Assembly (NCBI RefSeq): GCF_032854445.1
Contig: NC_088298.1
Coordinates: 8,173,504 to 8,237,503, forward strand
Source of the DNA: Liolophura sinensis
Taxonomy: Eukaryota; Mollusca; Polyplacophora; Chitonida; Chitonidae
Length of the DNA stretch: 64,000 bases
Direction of reading: 5' to 3'
Shown here: one piece after another, positions 1-11,400 of the stretch
How the letters are laid out: the number at the start of each line of letters is the position of its first letter
How positions within the stretch are numbered: the stretch's first letter is position 1
Notes under the pieces: model-generated
Told to the model about the DNA's origin: nothing
The model's input: the letters and a program-made list of their open reading frames with translations, nothing else
Database searches by the model: none
Translations under genes and position numbers: made by a program

Positions 1-228
1 AAACAGTCATTGTGCCTGAACTTCGTGCTGCACGATATCAGCGCACATCATAACAATCCTAACTGATAAAACCGTTCAAAATCATTTTTGGTTGCGGTTG
101 GTCAAGGATGATCTTCTGAAACATTCCAGTAACAATGTGCAACCCTACAAAACTGTTTGAGTTAACATATGTGTACAAAATTGTAAGTATCATTTTCGCA
201 TTTCATTTTACGTTTCTTTTTTTGAAGA

Positions 229-1342
229 GTGTATAACCGACGTATAAAACTGCGCCTTCAATATACTACAAAGCTTAAAGCTCATCTAACAAACCCTGCC
301 CACGACTGTGTTTTCAATCTATCATATGTAGATTTATTTAATAAAAGTCCCAAAAAGATCCCTTCGTTCGGTTATCGTATAGGGGACCATCTTGTGGAAG
401 CTGACATCAAGCTAGAGGAAATATCTCCGGTGTTTTTTCCGAAGTCACCTCCCTGGCTTCTTCCACAACCTAAACTAATATTTGATCTACGTAAATATAA
501 TAAATCAAACAAAAATCTTCTTGTAATTCAGCAAAGTTTTGCTAAATTAAGGCTAATTATATGGGTCAAAGGATGGGGACAGGGTTGCTACTGTCTTAGA
601 GCAGCAAGTCTCTTCTCTTCGTCTTCCATTCTCTTCTTTAATCTTCTCTGCCGAGGCCAAAGCTATATTCCTGGCCTAACCATATGTTTCTTCGGCCCAG
701 AAGGCAATGATATGCACTGACTCACTCTCCTGCCTTTTCGTCAATACAGAATAATAAATTTAATAATCCATTGATACTTGAAATATTGGCCTTACATAGG
801 AAACTAATTAAAAGAGGTAAAGATATTATATTCTGTTGGATACCAAGTCATACTGGTATCCATGGAAACACAGTCGTAGACAGGGAAGCGAAGGCTGCCC
901 TATATAAACCTCTTTCTCGGGTTAAAATCCCATATACGTAGATGAAGCCCAATATTCTTAAATATATTCGACGCCTTTGGCAGGGTGAATGGGACTTGCA
1001 GGTCCATAATAAACTGCATGCTATTCATCCTGTCATTGGCTACAATAATTATACTTGCAAAAAGTCTCGTAGAGACCAAGTAGTTTTAGCAAGGTGTCGT
1101 ATTGGGCATTCTAACCTAAAGAAATACAATTTCATACGAATGTGTTGGATGTGATGCACAATATGGCATAAAACATATCCTGGTTGACTGTGTAGATTTT
1201 GCCTATGTTCGGCAAAGATTCTACACAGTCAGCTCTATATATGATTTATTTCACAGCATCGCTGGCGATTTTGTAACAAAATATTTGAAGGCCATTGGCC
1301 TATATACCCACCATCATTCGCAGATTTCAAACTTGGTTTAGA
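229..1342 (+). pseudogene. Decayed non-LTR retrotransposon (LINE) 3' part: RT-RNase H linker, RNase H, zinc knuckle
   Basis: Seen: an open stretch at 229-720 reads like the region between reverse transcriptase and RNase H of LINEs, with small Leu/Pro-rich phrases such as PPWLLPQPKLIFDLRKY. Pieces of an RNase H domain then follow across frameshifts: GSKDGDR near 560-590 (the DGSK active-site motif with its start damaged), AEAKAI at about 650, CTDSLSC at about 713 and WIPSHTGIHGN at about 837-869. A C-terminal C-X2-C-X7-H-X4-C knuckle (CVGCDAQYGIKHILVDC) is encoded from 1141. Known: RNase H plus a terminal CCHC knuckle occurs in I-group and related LINEs. The several frame changes and stops mean it is dead. 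The upstream reverse transcriptase lies outside the window or is lost. The family assignment below LINE level is uncertain. Confidence 0.82.
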
Positions 1343-2495
1343 CATGGCGATAAGAAATTTAGCCACTAAATTGCGAAATATGTCTATTCTGCGCTGAATC
1401 CATACAACAACTTCAAGTCCGGAAATGAAGTAGACGGCTGTTATGACGTCAACGGTGATAGCTGCCAAACAACTTTGTTGCTACGGTGGTTCCCAGTTTT
1501 AAGTATATTCATCGACGACTTCATTCAAGAATAATTCCGACAATTGCGTAAAATAGAGGGGTCATTAAGCTATATAAAATATGCCTTAAAAATGAAATTT
1601 TTTTCTCACTGTTTGGCATATCTTTCTTCACTTTCCTTAACTTCCTTTTCTGTTCGTTTTGTCGTACGTGTTTATGTATTTTTTAGGATATAGGGAGGGT
1701 CAAGAAAAAAAAAGCCAGCCATTCCCAGGGACTTAACCTTTTCTAGAGCTATATGTACTAATTCGTCCACCTAGGACAAAGAGAGGCTGCTCTAGCATTT
1801 CAGTGGTGAACAATCGCGTGAAGAATTCCAGCGTTCGAACTGCAATCCGGATCACCAACAAAATTTTCTTAATTTATATATGTATTTGATTTTTTTAACG
1901 CCACGGTCAGTAATGTTTGACTTATGCTCCGGCAGTCAGGCTTATGTGTGGAGGAAACCGAAGAGCCAGAGGAAAACCACTGGAAAATTATTTTTCCAAC
2001 ATGTAACCTACAGATATGCACAAGATATTGGCTGAAGACAAGTGGTCTTCAAAGAAAGTTAGACTGTGCCAAAGCCACATGAACCCGTGTCTCGTGTGTT
2101 GCAGCAGATGAAAGGCTAGCGCCTTTACCTCCCCCCCCCCACCCACCAAAAAAACCCCTTCTAATGGAATGGTCCTTCGCCCACACTCAAAAAAACTCAC
2201 AATGTGTTGTCTGAGTGATGCTAGAATGCATTCTGTTATTATAACACAGTATTGGATGATATTCAGCATAATGATCTGCTAGTCTTATAGAGTCGTCATG
2301 ATGAATTAATAGAATATGTGTGTTATACTTAGCACAATAATCGGTTTCTTGCCTCTCCCAGATAACAGACTGTCTGTTAAAGTTAACAGATCAATTTTGA
2401 GTGCAATATCTACAAAATCACAAAGGTTTGTCCACTTGCTTGACTAACGTTCAAGTGCCAAACTGTGCATTAAACTTCACCCAAATACTTGAAAA
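1343..2495. other. No gene recognised
   Basis: The stretch is AT-rich, with a C-run near 2131-2147 and no open frame of recognisable composition. A piece near 1948-1975 weakly resembles the conserved body of the molluscan SINE, but is too short to call. Confidence 0.5.
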
Positions 2496-3065
2496 ACATG
2501 TTGGTAAACCTGGCGAGAGAATTACAAACGGACACACTGACAAACGGACAGACTGACAAACGAACAGATTGACAAACAGACGGACTGACAAACGGACTGA
2601 CTGACACACAGACAGACTGAAAAACAAAGGCTGGGAAAAAAACACCTCATGTATAGATGGAAATTAAGCTATTTCGTCTAATTTATTAAATCGTTCTCTA
2701 ACAGACAGATACTGGTAAAACACCCAGAATAAACGACAACCGATCTCACTGATAAGATTTACAAGTAGATGAGGTTGAGAACATTTTGGTAAAGCTGGCG
2801 AGAGACTTACAAACGGACACACTGACAAACGGACAGACTGACATACGAACAGACTGACAAACAGACGGACTGACAAACGGACTGACTGACACACAGACAG
2901 ACTGAAAAACAAACGCCAGGAAAAACACAAGTCATGTATAGATGGAAATTAAGCTATTTCGTCTAATTTATTTAATCGTTCTCTAACAGACAGAAACTGG
3001 TAACACAACCAGAATAAACGACAACCGATCTCACTGATAAGGTTTACAAGTAGATGAGTTTGAGA
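2496..3065. repeat. Two tandem copies of a ~287-bp unit containing a GACA/GACT-rich simple repeat
   Basis: Copy 1 is about 2496-2782 and copy 2 about 2783-3065. Each starts with GGTAAA(C/G)CTGGCGAGAGA, runs through about 110 bp of degenerate 4-bp-step repeats (GACAAACGGACAGACT type), and ends in a shared non-repetitive part containing CTAATTTATT and GATCTCACTGATAAG. The minus-strand frames rich in SVCQSVRLSV are products of the simple repeat, not proteins. Confidence 0.85.
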
Positions 3066-6000
3066 ATACAAACAATTCCACAATGAACCATCATAAATAC
3101 AGATTAATAACTGGAATATAAGTAACAAAAGAAACAAAAGGTTTATAGTAATATTGATTAAAATATCCTAAATACCCGAAGTCGGATTTGAATTCGGAAA
3201 ATGGAACAAAAACCTAAAAAGGAACAAATTCGATAAAAAGTATTGCGTTTAAAAACGATTCTTCATCTGTAGGAGGTGAGTAGAGGGAGAGGTAGAGATT
3301 TAGACACCATATATAAATATATACGCACATATTTGAGTTTTATTTCAGTTTTATAACTCAGATTCTTTTCATTTTCGGTTAAATTTTAACCGCTATGTCT
3401 AATCTTCCAACACCCAGAGTGAAGCTTACAACTGGTACTGTAATTCTTCAACCTTTTCGCAGGTTTGCAAAGTGTTTATTCAAGCATATTCTGACGGCAT
3501 TTGTCTTTGTAAACTGTTCAAATTTTACTTTTTGTTAACCCCTGAAACTGGTCAATCCAACCAATGTAGTTTTGTCTCCAAAATCAAATTACACATGTGC
3601 AAAACACTGCCCTGAAAGTTGTCCCTTCACAAGCGAAAAGGTTAACGAATTACGGTACGAGATATACACTACGACACCATCTAGCAGATCATGACTACTA
3701 TGTCGTGACAGTACCTAACAGTTATAAGCACCTGATGCATTAAATAAGCATGAACAGTTTTAATGTGAGATTCACAGTAATGTTTTGTATAAATATATAA
3801 TCCATATATTGACAGCACTATTGTTATACTAGTATAACCTACTTGTGATGGCTAGCGCACGCCTATAACTCTGGATGTTTGATTTTTCCCGTTGATTACA
3901 TTTATACATTTGCCCCTGAAAAAACACATCAGGGTATAAAATGGAGGACGAAGCAAAATGACTTTTATCATGTGCCACTTAGACCTGTTAAAGAGCTACT
4001 TTGGTGTCAAAACATCTGCGTCTTAAAAATAATCTGAATTGCTTTCCTAAATTGTGAAAATATTGCAGTGAATTAAAACCGATATTGTACGTTTCGTCAG
4101 AGCATACGGAAACAAAATATTTCTGTCCTTTCCACTTTGCCTGCTGTGACGTTACCCACGAACACATGACCTCATTAATCGCTGACGTATATCCACAAAT
4201 GACGCTGCCCTTTCAAACGTTCTTTACGTCATCCCAGCATAAATGCCTTAGTCAACGTCACATTAGCCTGATTCGACGTCAAACAGGGAATATTATTACG
4301 TCACATCAGGAAAATTTTACGGACACAGCCGAAGATTTTGTTTTTCAAGGAATCTTCAGTTATATGGGTTAAATAGTGTTATTCATCAAAATCTTATTGA
4401 AACATGGTACTTCGTACTATTTCTTTCATATCATTGTAATATTTCTACGCAATTTGTATTCTGACCAGAGTGGCACTTTAAGTAACATAAATGTAAACTG
4501 CTTGGTATTGAGTTTGGTCATTTTGGGAACCTTTCGGGAACCTGCACAATCTGCACAGTACTCCTTACAGCTTGTGCATTCTCCTCTCGCTTAACATTAG
4601 TGTCATCACCAATACCCACTACAGAAGACCTGGCGGTACGCTTCAGGGTCAGTCCGACACAACCAACAAAGAGCAGATAAATGAAAAAAAGGCCGAGTCA
4701 AACCAAGACAAGTCAGTTTAGCAAAAAAAAAATGCTACTGTTGGAACCTAACATCCCGAAACAGGAAATTCAAACCGTGGTCAGCATCAACATGAATAAT
4801 GCCAAGGCTGCGTACGTTTTAATCTCGTTAACTTGAGTCATTGTCATATAAAAAATGGCAAATACACATACATTCGCTTTTATAAGTTAGAGTACTCTTA
4901 AAGATACACGAAATGCGCTCACAAGAGCCAAAGAATCAAATATAAGAACTTATGACTTAGGAAGGTACATAGTAGCCAAACAAAAATGAGTAAAAATATA
5001 AATAAACGTAAAACAGCACAGTTTGTTGGGTTTTGGCGAGATTACGTGAAAAGAAAATATCAGTTAGAACTATGTACCTGTATCGCAAATTTATGTCAGC
5101 TTACATACAGTGTAACAAGTATAATATATAAACAATTTCTAACAAATGCTAATTACAATACAATCACCATCAAATTCTGGATCGGGTGAAATTACGGCAA
5201 GGACTATTAAGCAAGTAGTTTATCACGTTTGGGGCAGATCAAGCCACATAATGGCCGACTTGAGCTATATCATGGTGAGGAATCAAAGAATAGTGATATG
5301 ATATAAAATATATTAAAATAAGGCATTGAATGAGACCCTGGCGTATTCACACCCACCACCAGTATTACACATAAAGTTACTATTTCAAAAAAAAAATTCA
5401 TAAATTCATAACGGTTGTATGAAGAATACGTTTCAGTTGTCAACAGAACAAAAACAAGTCAAAAAATTGTTGGCCTTTTCCACCTTTAAAATCATGTCTG
5501 ATATTTGATTTTACTATCCTTACTTTAGAGTAAGAGAGGTGTAACAAGAATTGACCCTGTTTTACTTTATGATTGTAAGTGTAACACTGGAAAATGTACA
5601 CTGTAAAAACTGTGTAGTTCTGAGATTGAGTCAGACAAGCTTATTTCTTATATATCTCTATACTCTCCAATATATTTGATTTATCGTTTCACTTATAAAA
5701 CGGCGGTCAGAATGGAGGACAACAGAGTGCAGGGATAAGTTTCTGAAGAACTTTCCCATATGAGCTAAAGATATCCACGCATATTTTCGTTATTAAGACA
5801 TTCTGATACTCCCAAAAATTTAAGATGGTCCATCTGACTAAAATATAAATCGGTCTATTTTACTTAATTTTATTTGGTCGCTTTCAAACATATTTTGGCC
5901 ACATAGACTGACATATTTCCACCAAATATACTGAATTAATTGCCTCTGAATCAGTACATAAAAAAATAAATCTATAATAATTGTAATAATATCATCAAAA

Positions 6001-6414
6001 TGAAATCACGCACTTAAAATAATGCCGGAGTTGCCAAACATCAAGTATAACATTTAGTCACACTTTGATCAGAACATTAGAAGAGGCCAAAGATTGGGAA
6101 GAAAAGCAAACTTAACAACCTTAAATGTTATTTAAGCAATGTATTCATAACAAAAATTGCATCCATAAAATATATTCAGAAACTATTTAATCGGTTAAAT
6201 ATAAACACTAAAAACACACATTTTCATAATATATTATACATGTCTAAGATCATACCTAAGGGATGTAACATCTTAACATATATATTGTTTATATAACGTA
6301 CACATTTGTAAACTTTTTTACAGGAGTCGTTATTCAGTCAACTTTATAGTTGTTGTATTTTAATCTATTCCTCAGATCTTCAGTTCTAGGTTACTCTATC
6401 GTACGCTCGTAACA
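3066..6414. other. No gene recognised; AT-rich intergenic DNA
   Basis: The small open frames (for example 4085-4372 and 4986-5189) match nothing I recognise and have no splice or start context that sets them apart. About 4555-4600 is a weak copy of the dispersed ACTCCTTACAG repeat described at 9905. Confidence 0.5.
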
Positions 6415-6439
6415 TCAGCGTAACATCGTATACCCGTTG

Positions 6440-7152
6440 ACGTTATAAGCGTAACTCTATCGTGGATGCCACATATGCATATTGTGGATGTTACATAAAC
6501 ATATATATCGTAGATGCTACATGTGCATTGCGTGGATGCTACATGTGCATTGCGTGGATGCTACATGTGCATTGCGTGGATGCTACATGTGCATTGCGTG
6601 GATGCTACATGTGCATATCGTGGTTGTTACATATGAATATCATGGATGCTACATTTCCATGGTGTGGATGCTACATATGCATAGCGTTGATACTACATAT
6701 GCATACTGTGGACACTACATATGCATATCGTGGATGCTACATGTGCCTATCGTGGTGGCTACATATTCACATTGTGGATGCTACATGTACACAGTGAAGA
6801 TGCTACATGTGCATAGCGTTGAAACTACATATGCATACTGTGGACACTACATATGCATATCGTGGATGCTACATGTGCCTACCGTGGTTGCTACATATGC
6901 ATTTCGTGAATGCTACATGTCCATATCGTGAATGCTACATATGCATATATATCGTAGATGCTACATGATCTTTGCGTGGATGCTACATATGCATATCGTG
7001 GATGCTACATGTGCATAATGTGGATGCTTCATGTGCATATCGTGGTTGTTACATAGGGATATCGTGGATGCTACATTTGCATAGTGTTGATGCTACATAT
7101 GCATACTGTGGACACTGCATATGCACATCGTGGATGCTACATTTGCATAACC
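6440..7152 (+). repeat. 22-bp minisatellite, about 32 copies, with a 132-bp higher-order period
   Basis: The monomer is close to GTGGATGCTACATATGCATATC (given here in two parts because variants differ: GTGGATGCTACAT, then RTGCATATC). Exact 22-bp steps are visible at 6541, 6563 and 6585. A block beginning TAGCGTTGA at 6682 recurs at 6814, which is 132 bp or six monomers later, and a related block starts near 7082. Because 22 is not a multiple of 3, all three frames cycle and give Cys/His-rich open frames that are not genes. Confidence 0.92.
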
Positions 7153-7960
7153 ATGGAGATGTAGAATAAGTCCCTGTGCTTACGCTGAATGGTGTCGGTA
7201 ACAGCATTTATTTGACAAACGCGTATATATAGTATGTGATAATTTTTCGGCAATGTTATCGCTCAATAAAATGACTGCTACATACAAGCGTTTTTTTTCT
7301 TGCCATGAATGATTTACACTATTGGTAAAATATGATGATAATGATTATGATTTAAGCATGGCAAACGTTCTAATCACTCAGCAGACACTATGCCCCCTGT
7401 CCTGATTAAGTGTTAAACCATTAGGAAACGTGCATGTTTGGCAAAATGAGATACAATTCCTCATGTGATAATTAAAAAAAAGAAAAAAGAAAAAAAAAAA
7501 TACAAATTGAAAACACAACACTTGTTTGGCCGTCAATAAAAACATATTTGTTTCGTAAAATACCACCAACCCATCAAAAAGGGCCCAAGTCTAAACTTTT
7601 TTATCAGGCTTTTGATTTCTTTTTTGTTTTAATTTTTGTCTCAAAGTTAATTTCTTTAAAATACCTGTCTTTATCATTAGCTAGAATGAAAAAATACCCT
7701 CAATTTTTCTGACTGGGTCCGGTTACTTCCAACAAAGAACTTTTAAGGATGGCTTTGCAACCGGAATTTACTGCATGCTTACGGCAAAACTGTTAGCACT
7801 TTTACCACACGGCTGTTTGTATGGTGCAAATCATTGCCGGAATTCTTTTACCAACAACAGACACAAAATACATACAAAAGAGCAGACGTGGGTTTGCGTC
7901 ACACGTATACGTGTATATTTTCACGTAAAAATTAGGTATACCTTACCGTTTTATCAAACA
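7153..7960. other. No gene recognised; desaturase 3' flank
   Basis: AT-rich sequence with A/T homopolymers near 7286 and 7478-7500. It presumably includes the 3' untranslated region of the minus-strand desaturase, but I see no convincing poly(A) signal close to the stop. Confidence 0.4.
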
Positions 7961-7999
7961 CAAGTTATCTGTACCAAACGATTTCCTCGTCGTCGCCTA

Positions 8000-9013
8000 C
8001 TAGACGACTTCGTACGTACTTCCCATATAACTGAAAAAAGGACGGAAGAATCGGATCGGCATTAACTCGCACAAGATGTGGGTAACTCTTCCTGAAAGCC
8101 ACAGTGGCTTCCTCCAAATAATAGTGTGGGATTTTGGAAAGAGATGATGGATCTGATGAGTGCCTACATTATGAATTATTCCATGCAACCATCCATAGTG
8201 CCGATCCACTGTGCTCAACTGCCCATGCATGTAGTTCCATTTATGACCAGATGCCCAGGCGATGTCATCATCTGCGTGTTGAAGGAATGTGATGACGAAA
8301 CCCCATGAGACATAGGTGACCACCGGAATTAAATAATGTAGCACTAAAGAACCCCAGCCGTAGTGCATCGCGTACCTATATAACACCGTGGCCCAGAGAA
8401 TATTGAATAGTATCGACATAGCGCTTGCCATTAGGCGTCCTGCGTACATATAGGTACGTACTAGAAGGTCATAACACAGGAGAGATCTCGGCCCAGACTC
8501 CAAGGCCAAGTACGCTTTCCAGAACAGACTGTGCGTGTTTGCTGGTTGCAAGCGAGCATTCTCCTTCCTAAGGGGGTAAAACATTTCGTCCTTGTCTATA
8601 TTACAAGTGTTCTTGTGGTGGACTCGATGCGAGAACTTCCAACAGCTGTAAGGCATCAGGAGAAAGGTGTGCAAAGCAGCGCCAACAACGTCACTCAGAA
8701 TACTGCTACTGGAAAACGACCCATGGCAACAGTCGTGCCCTATGATGAAAAGAGCGAGAAAAAATGTTCCCTTCATGAACATGTAGCCGGGCGCGACAGT
8801 GTACACCACGTACCATGGCAATGAAATGCTTATCAACTCGAAAATCAGGTGCAGAGAAGCTATGGCCACAAAGTCACGCGCAACATAATACATAGACGTC
8901 GACACTTTTGGCTCAAAGCAATACTTTGGTATATTTTTTTTTATGTCAACCACAGTGGGAAACGTCTCTGGTTTATTTCCACACGTAGCCTCCTTTATCT
9001 TTGACGCAGCCAT
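8000..9013 (-). CDS. Methyl-end (delta-12/omega-3 type) fatty acid desaturase, C-terminus frameshifted
   Basis: What it does: an ER-membrane di-iron desaturase that should add a methyl-side double bond to an acyl chain in fatty acid biosynthesis. Seen: 337 residues with three histidine boxes, HDCCH (93-97), HRVHH (129-133) and HQIHH (286-290), hydrophobic stretches near 46-70, 80-92 and 222-245, and the family phrases TFLQH, QLSTVDR and HNVGTHQIHHLFPK. The start ATG at 9011-9013 lies 12 bp after a good 3' splice site, so a 5' UTR intron is likely; the coding part is one exon. Odd: after residue 294 (LFPK) the frame leaves the family pattern. With one more base in the T run at 8132-8135, the next frame reads IPHYYLEEATVAF and ends at a TAA at 7965-7967, giving about 349 residues. 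Box 1 has Cys where Gly is usual in plant FAD2/FAD3. Inference: it is either a working gene with an assembly error or a recent pseudogene. Exact regiochemistry cannot be read from the sequence. Confidence 0.9.
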   Translation of the reverse strand: MAASKIKEATCGNKPETFPTVVDIKKNIPKYCFEPKVSTSMYYVARDFVAIASLHLIFELISISLPWYVVYTVAPGYMFMKGTFFLALFIIGHDCCHGSFSSSSILSDVVGAALHTFLLMPYSCWKFSHRVHHKNTCNIDKDEMFYPLRKENARLQPANTHSLFWKAYLALESGPRSLLCYDLLVRTYMYAGRLMASAMSILFNILWATVLYRYAMHYGWGSLVLHYLIPVVTYVSWGFVITFLQHADDDIAWASGHKWNYMHGQLSTVDRHYGWLHGIIHNVGTHQIHHLFPKSHTIIWRKPLWLSGRVTHILCELMPIRFFRPFFSYMGSTYEVV

Positions 9014-9045
9014 GCTGTTGAAATCCTGTAAATATAAAGCAGCCC
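9014..9045 (-). promoter_or_regulatory. Probable 3' splice site of a 5' UTR intron of the desaturase
   Basis: On the minus strand, GCTTTATATTTACAG is followed by GATTTCAACAGC and then the start ATG. The AG falls at 9026-9027. The upstream non-coding exon was not located. Confidence 0.55.
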
Positions 9046-9343
9046 ATCATATACAACATAGAGACATTCACTTATCTGACTGGTATCTTATGTATTATAT
9101 CTATAAGCACGAGTATTTGGTATGACTAAACCCTGTTTTGATCCTAGGTTTCCCTCTTCGAGGCGGACGCTCTGACCGCTTGGCCTTCAAAGTGGTGTAC
9201 ACATTTATAAATGTATTAAGTAACTTGTGACATTCAGGTTATAGTCCACAAACTCACACCAACTACCAAACTTAAAAAGTCAAATTTCCAAACAATGGAT
9301 ATGTGTCAAATATTCATTTACATGTATATATTAGCAAATATTT

Positions 9344-9622
9344 GGGGCCTTCGTTGCTCAGTTGGTTAGCGCGCTAACGCAGCGTGATGACCAGGAGCCT
9401 CTCACCAATGCGGTTGCTGTGAGTTCAAGTCCAGTTCATGCTGGCTTCCTACTGCTGGCTGCTGACAGACCTACGTGGGAAGGTCTTTCAGCAGCCTGCG
9501 GATGGTCGTGGGTTTGCCCCGGGCTCTGCCCAGTTTCCTACCACCATAATGCTGACCGCCGTCGCATACGTGAAATATTCTTGAGTACGGCGTAAAAACC
9601 AATCAAATAAATAAATAAATTT
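9344..9622 (+). mobile_element. SINE-1, full length (tRNA-headed, V-SINE/RUDI-like)
   Basis: The tRNA-like head starts GGGGCCTTCGTTGCTCAGTTGG (box A-like) and carries a box B-like GAGTTCAAGTCC. The body contains GGATGGTCGTGGG and CCACCATAATGCTG, and the tail is TTGAGTACGGCGTAAAAACC then (AATA)n. A perfect 10-bp target duplication GCAAATATTT flanks it at 9334-9343 and 9623-9632. The link to the RUDI family of molluscan V-SINEs is from memory of that family's body and tail. Confidence 0.92.
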
Positions 9623-11074
9623 GCAAATATTTCGAATTCAAAGCATGGCTGATGTTGCTTCCAATTGCTCGAGTCAACAGTTTAAACGGCTGAATTACTG
9701 TTAAAAGACCAGTGTACACTTCTGAAGACATATAAGGAGTCATTGTTTACCGGATATAAGGACGGGTTCGTGTTTCAAATGGCAGGAACATTATCTGCCT
9801 GAGGCCATATGGCAGTGCTACGTAAGGATAGCTCAGCTAACCTTTGAGCTATACAAATGAAATGCCAGAGCAAAGATACTGCCGTGACCAATGAAGGGTC
9901 ATAATCAATACAGCACATGCGTCGCTTTCTACGTTCGCTTTACATAACGGCCACCGCTAGCAAATTTTGTACAGACATCTTGAACAACGCCAAGACCACT
10001 GCGATCAGGGTAATGAGGCAGTCTCAACCGTTGCTTCTAATAATACTTTACATACATGCATTCTCGTCATCTAAAGTATGTACAACATGACCCTAATCAA
10101 AACCTGAAATCATGTTACTCATGAATGCTGATCAAATAGGTCCGCGGGAGGACACAAGTGATGAGTCTGAGCCTAAACAAACTTACCTACGCCTCTCAGG
10201 TTCCATGGGTCAAGCTTGTCTAGTGGTGGCAGTGACGAAAGCGAGAGTAGACAGCGGCACATGCATTGTTTAGAGTATGATCAAGGATAGGCCCTATGCA
10301 TCACGAGGTCACGCCATTACAAAGCATCGATCACTACCATTTATTTCTTATATTCATTGGTGCCTAACCCCATTGAATATTAGGACAGCACGTGACTAAA
10401 AATACACGCGGAGAGATTACAATAGATGACCTAGTTAGGGTTGACCTTGGCGTGACAGTATCGACCTAACTACATGCACTGCTCAGTTCCGTCAACTGCA
10501 CTGCTGCAGCAAAGCGACGGAAATTCCTTAAATGGGTAGAAATGGTAAAAATCATACAAACGTCAGATGAAAATTTGACACGTTATTTGTAACTATGGTC
10601 CTCCATATTTCTTTTTCGATTTTTCTTCATACAGAAGAAGACGTTTGACAATAATGTTTGTATTGCATTGCGCAATAATGTTCTAAATAATGACGTAACC
10701 CTTGCGTAATCCATCTATTTGCGCTCTAGTTTCATATAAGAATGGTGGTCAACCAGAATTTTTAATAATACTTATACTTTTAATATATTCCTAAATATTA
10801 TCACAATTCACATTTAAAGAATGTGTTTATATTTAAACAACAAATTTATATTCAATACATTTACAAGACATGCGTCACATCATTGTTTAATTAGAGCATT
10901 ATTATTCAAAGATGATTTAAACCAAGCAGTGGGCCCTATTACCACCATACAAAAAATATATTGTCTAAATATGTATTTTGCCAGACAAAAAAGTCCCCTC
11001 CTACTGGTTACGCACCATAACCCATGGATCGATCAATGTGAACCAGTGCTTGTACAGCACGTATCGATCATGCA
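9623..11074. other. No gene; holds one copy of an unnamed dispersed repeat
   Basis: Apart from the repeat at 9905-10090, I see only AT-rich sequence. Short frames such as 10821-11078 are not recognised. Confidence 0.5.
9905..10090 (+). repeat. Unnamed dispersed repeat, copy 1
   Basis: Shared landmarks in order: ACAGCACATGCGTCGCT, TTCGCTTTACAT, AAATTTTGTACAGA, TAATACTTTACATACATGCA and TCTAAAGTATG. The same order is seen near 15395, 19285, 32390 and (3' part only) 55940. No coding potential and no clear terminal repeats. Confidence 0.7.
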
Positions 11075-11400
11075 GTGAGTGAGTGAGTGCTTGGGGTTTA
11101 ACGTCGTACTTAACAATTTTTCAGTCATATGACGACGAAGGAATCCTTATGCGTGCATTTAAGTGACTGCATGTTGCAGGACGGTTTTTCCCTGCTATTT
11201 TTATCTAGTGCTGCTTCACTGAGAAACCTTACCGAAGACAAGTAAGTCGCCCCGCCCGAGCCATTTTACTGAAACGAGTCAACAAGTCGTTGCGCTGAAT
11301 GCTAAGCGAGGAAGTTACAACTTCCTCTTTTAAGGTTTTAGGTGTGACTCGATCCAGGATTGACCCTGGATCTACCGCTCCTGAAGCGGACTCTGAATAC
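11075..11400 (-). mobile_element. SINE-2 copy, head damaged
   Basis: It runs from a GAGTGAGTGAGTG tail through GGGGTTTAACGTCGTACT, CCGCCCGAGCC-type body and a GAGGAAGTTACAACTTCCTC palindrome to a decayed tRNA-like head (CTGAAGCGGACTCTGA). It is the same family as the full copy at 36335-36691. Confidence 0.85.

Noticed and set aside
2451-2930. Hydrophobic SVCQSVRLSV frames on the minus strand
   Set aside because: Translation of a GACA/GACT simple repeat.
6462-7169. Cys/His-rich frames over the 22-bp minisatellite
   Set aside because: The period is not a multiple of 3, so every frame cycles. Apparent CxxH patterns come from the repeat alone.
9344-9440. tRNA genes at SINE heads (also 36640-36691, 50955-51050, 11988-12026)
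   Set aside because: They have box A and box B-like parts but no acceptor-stem closure or anticodon arm that holds, and they continue into SINE bodies.
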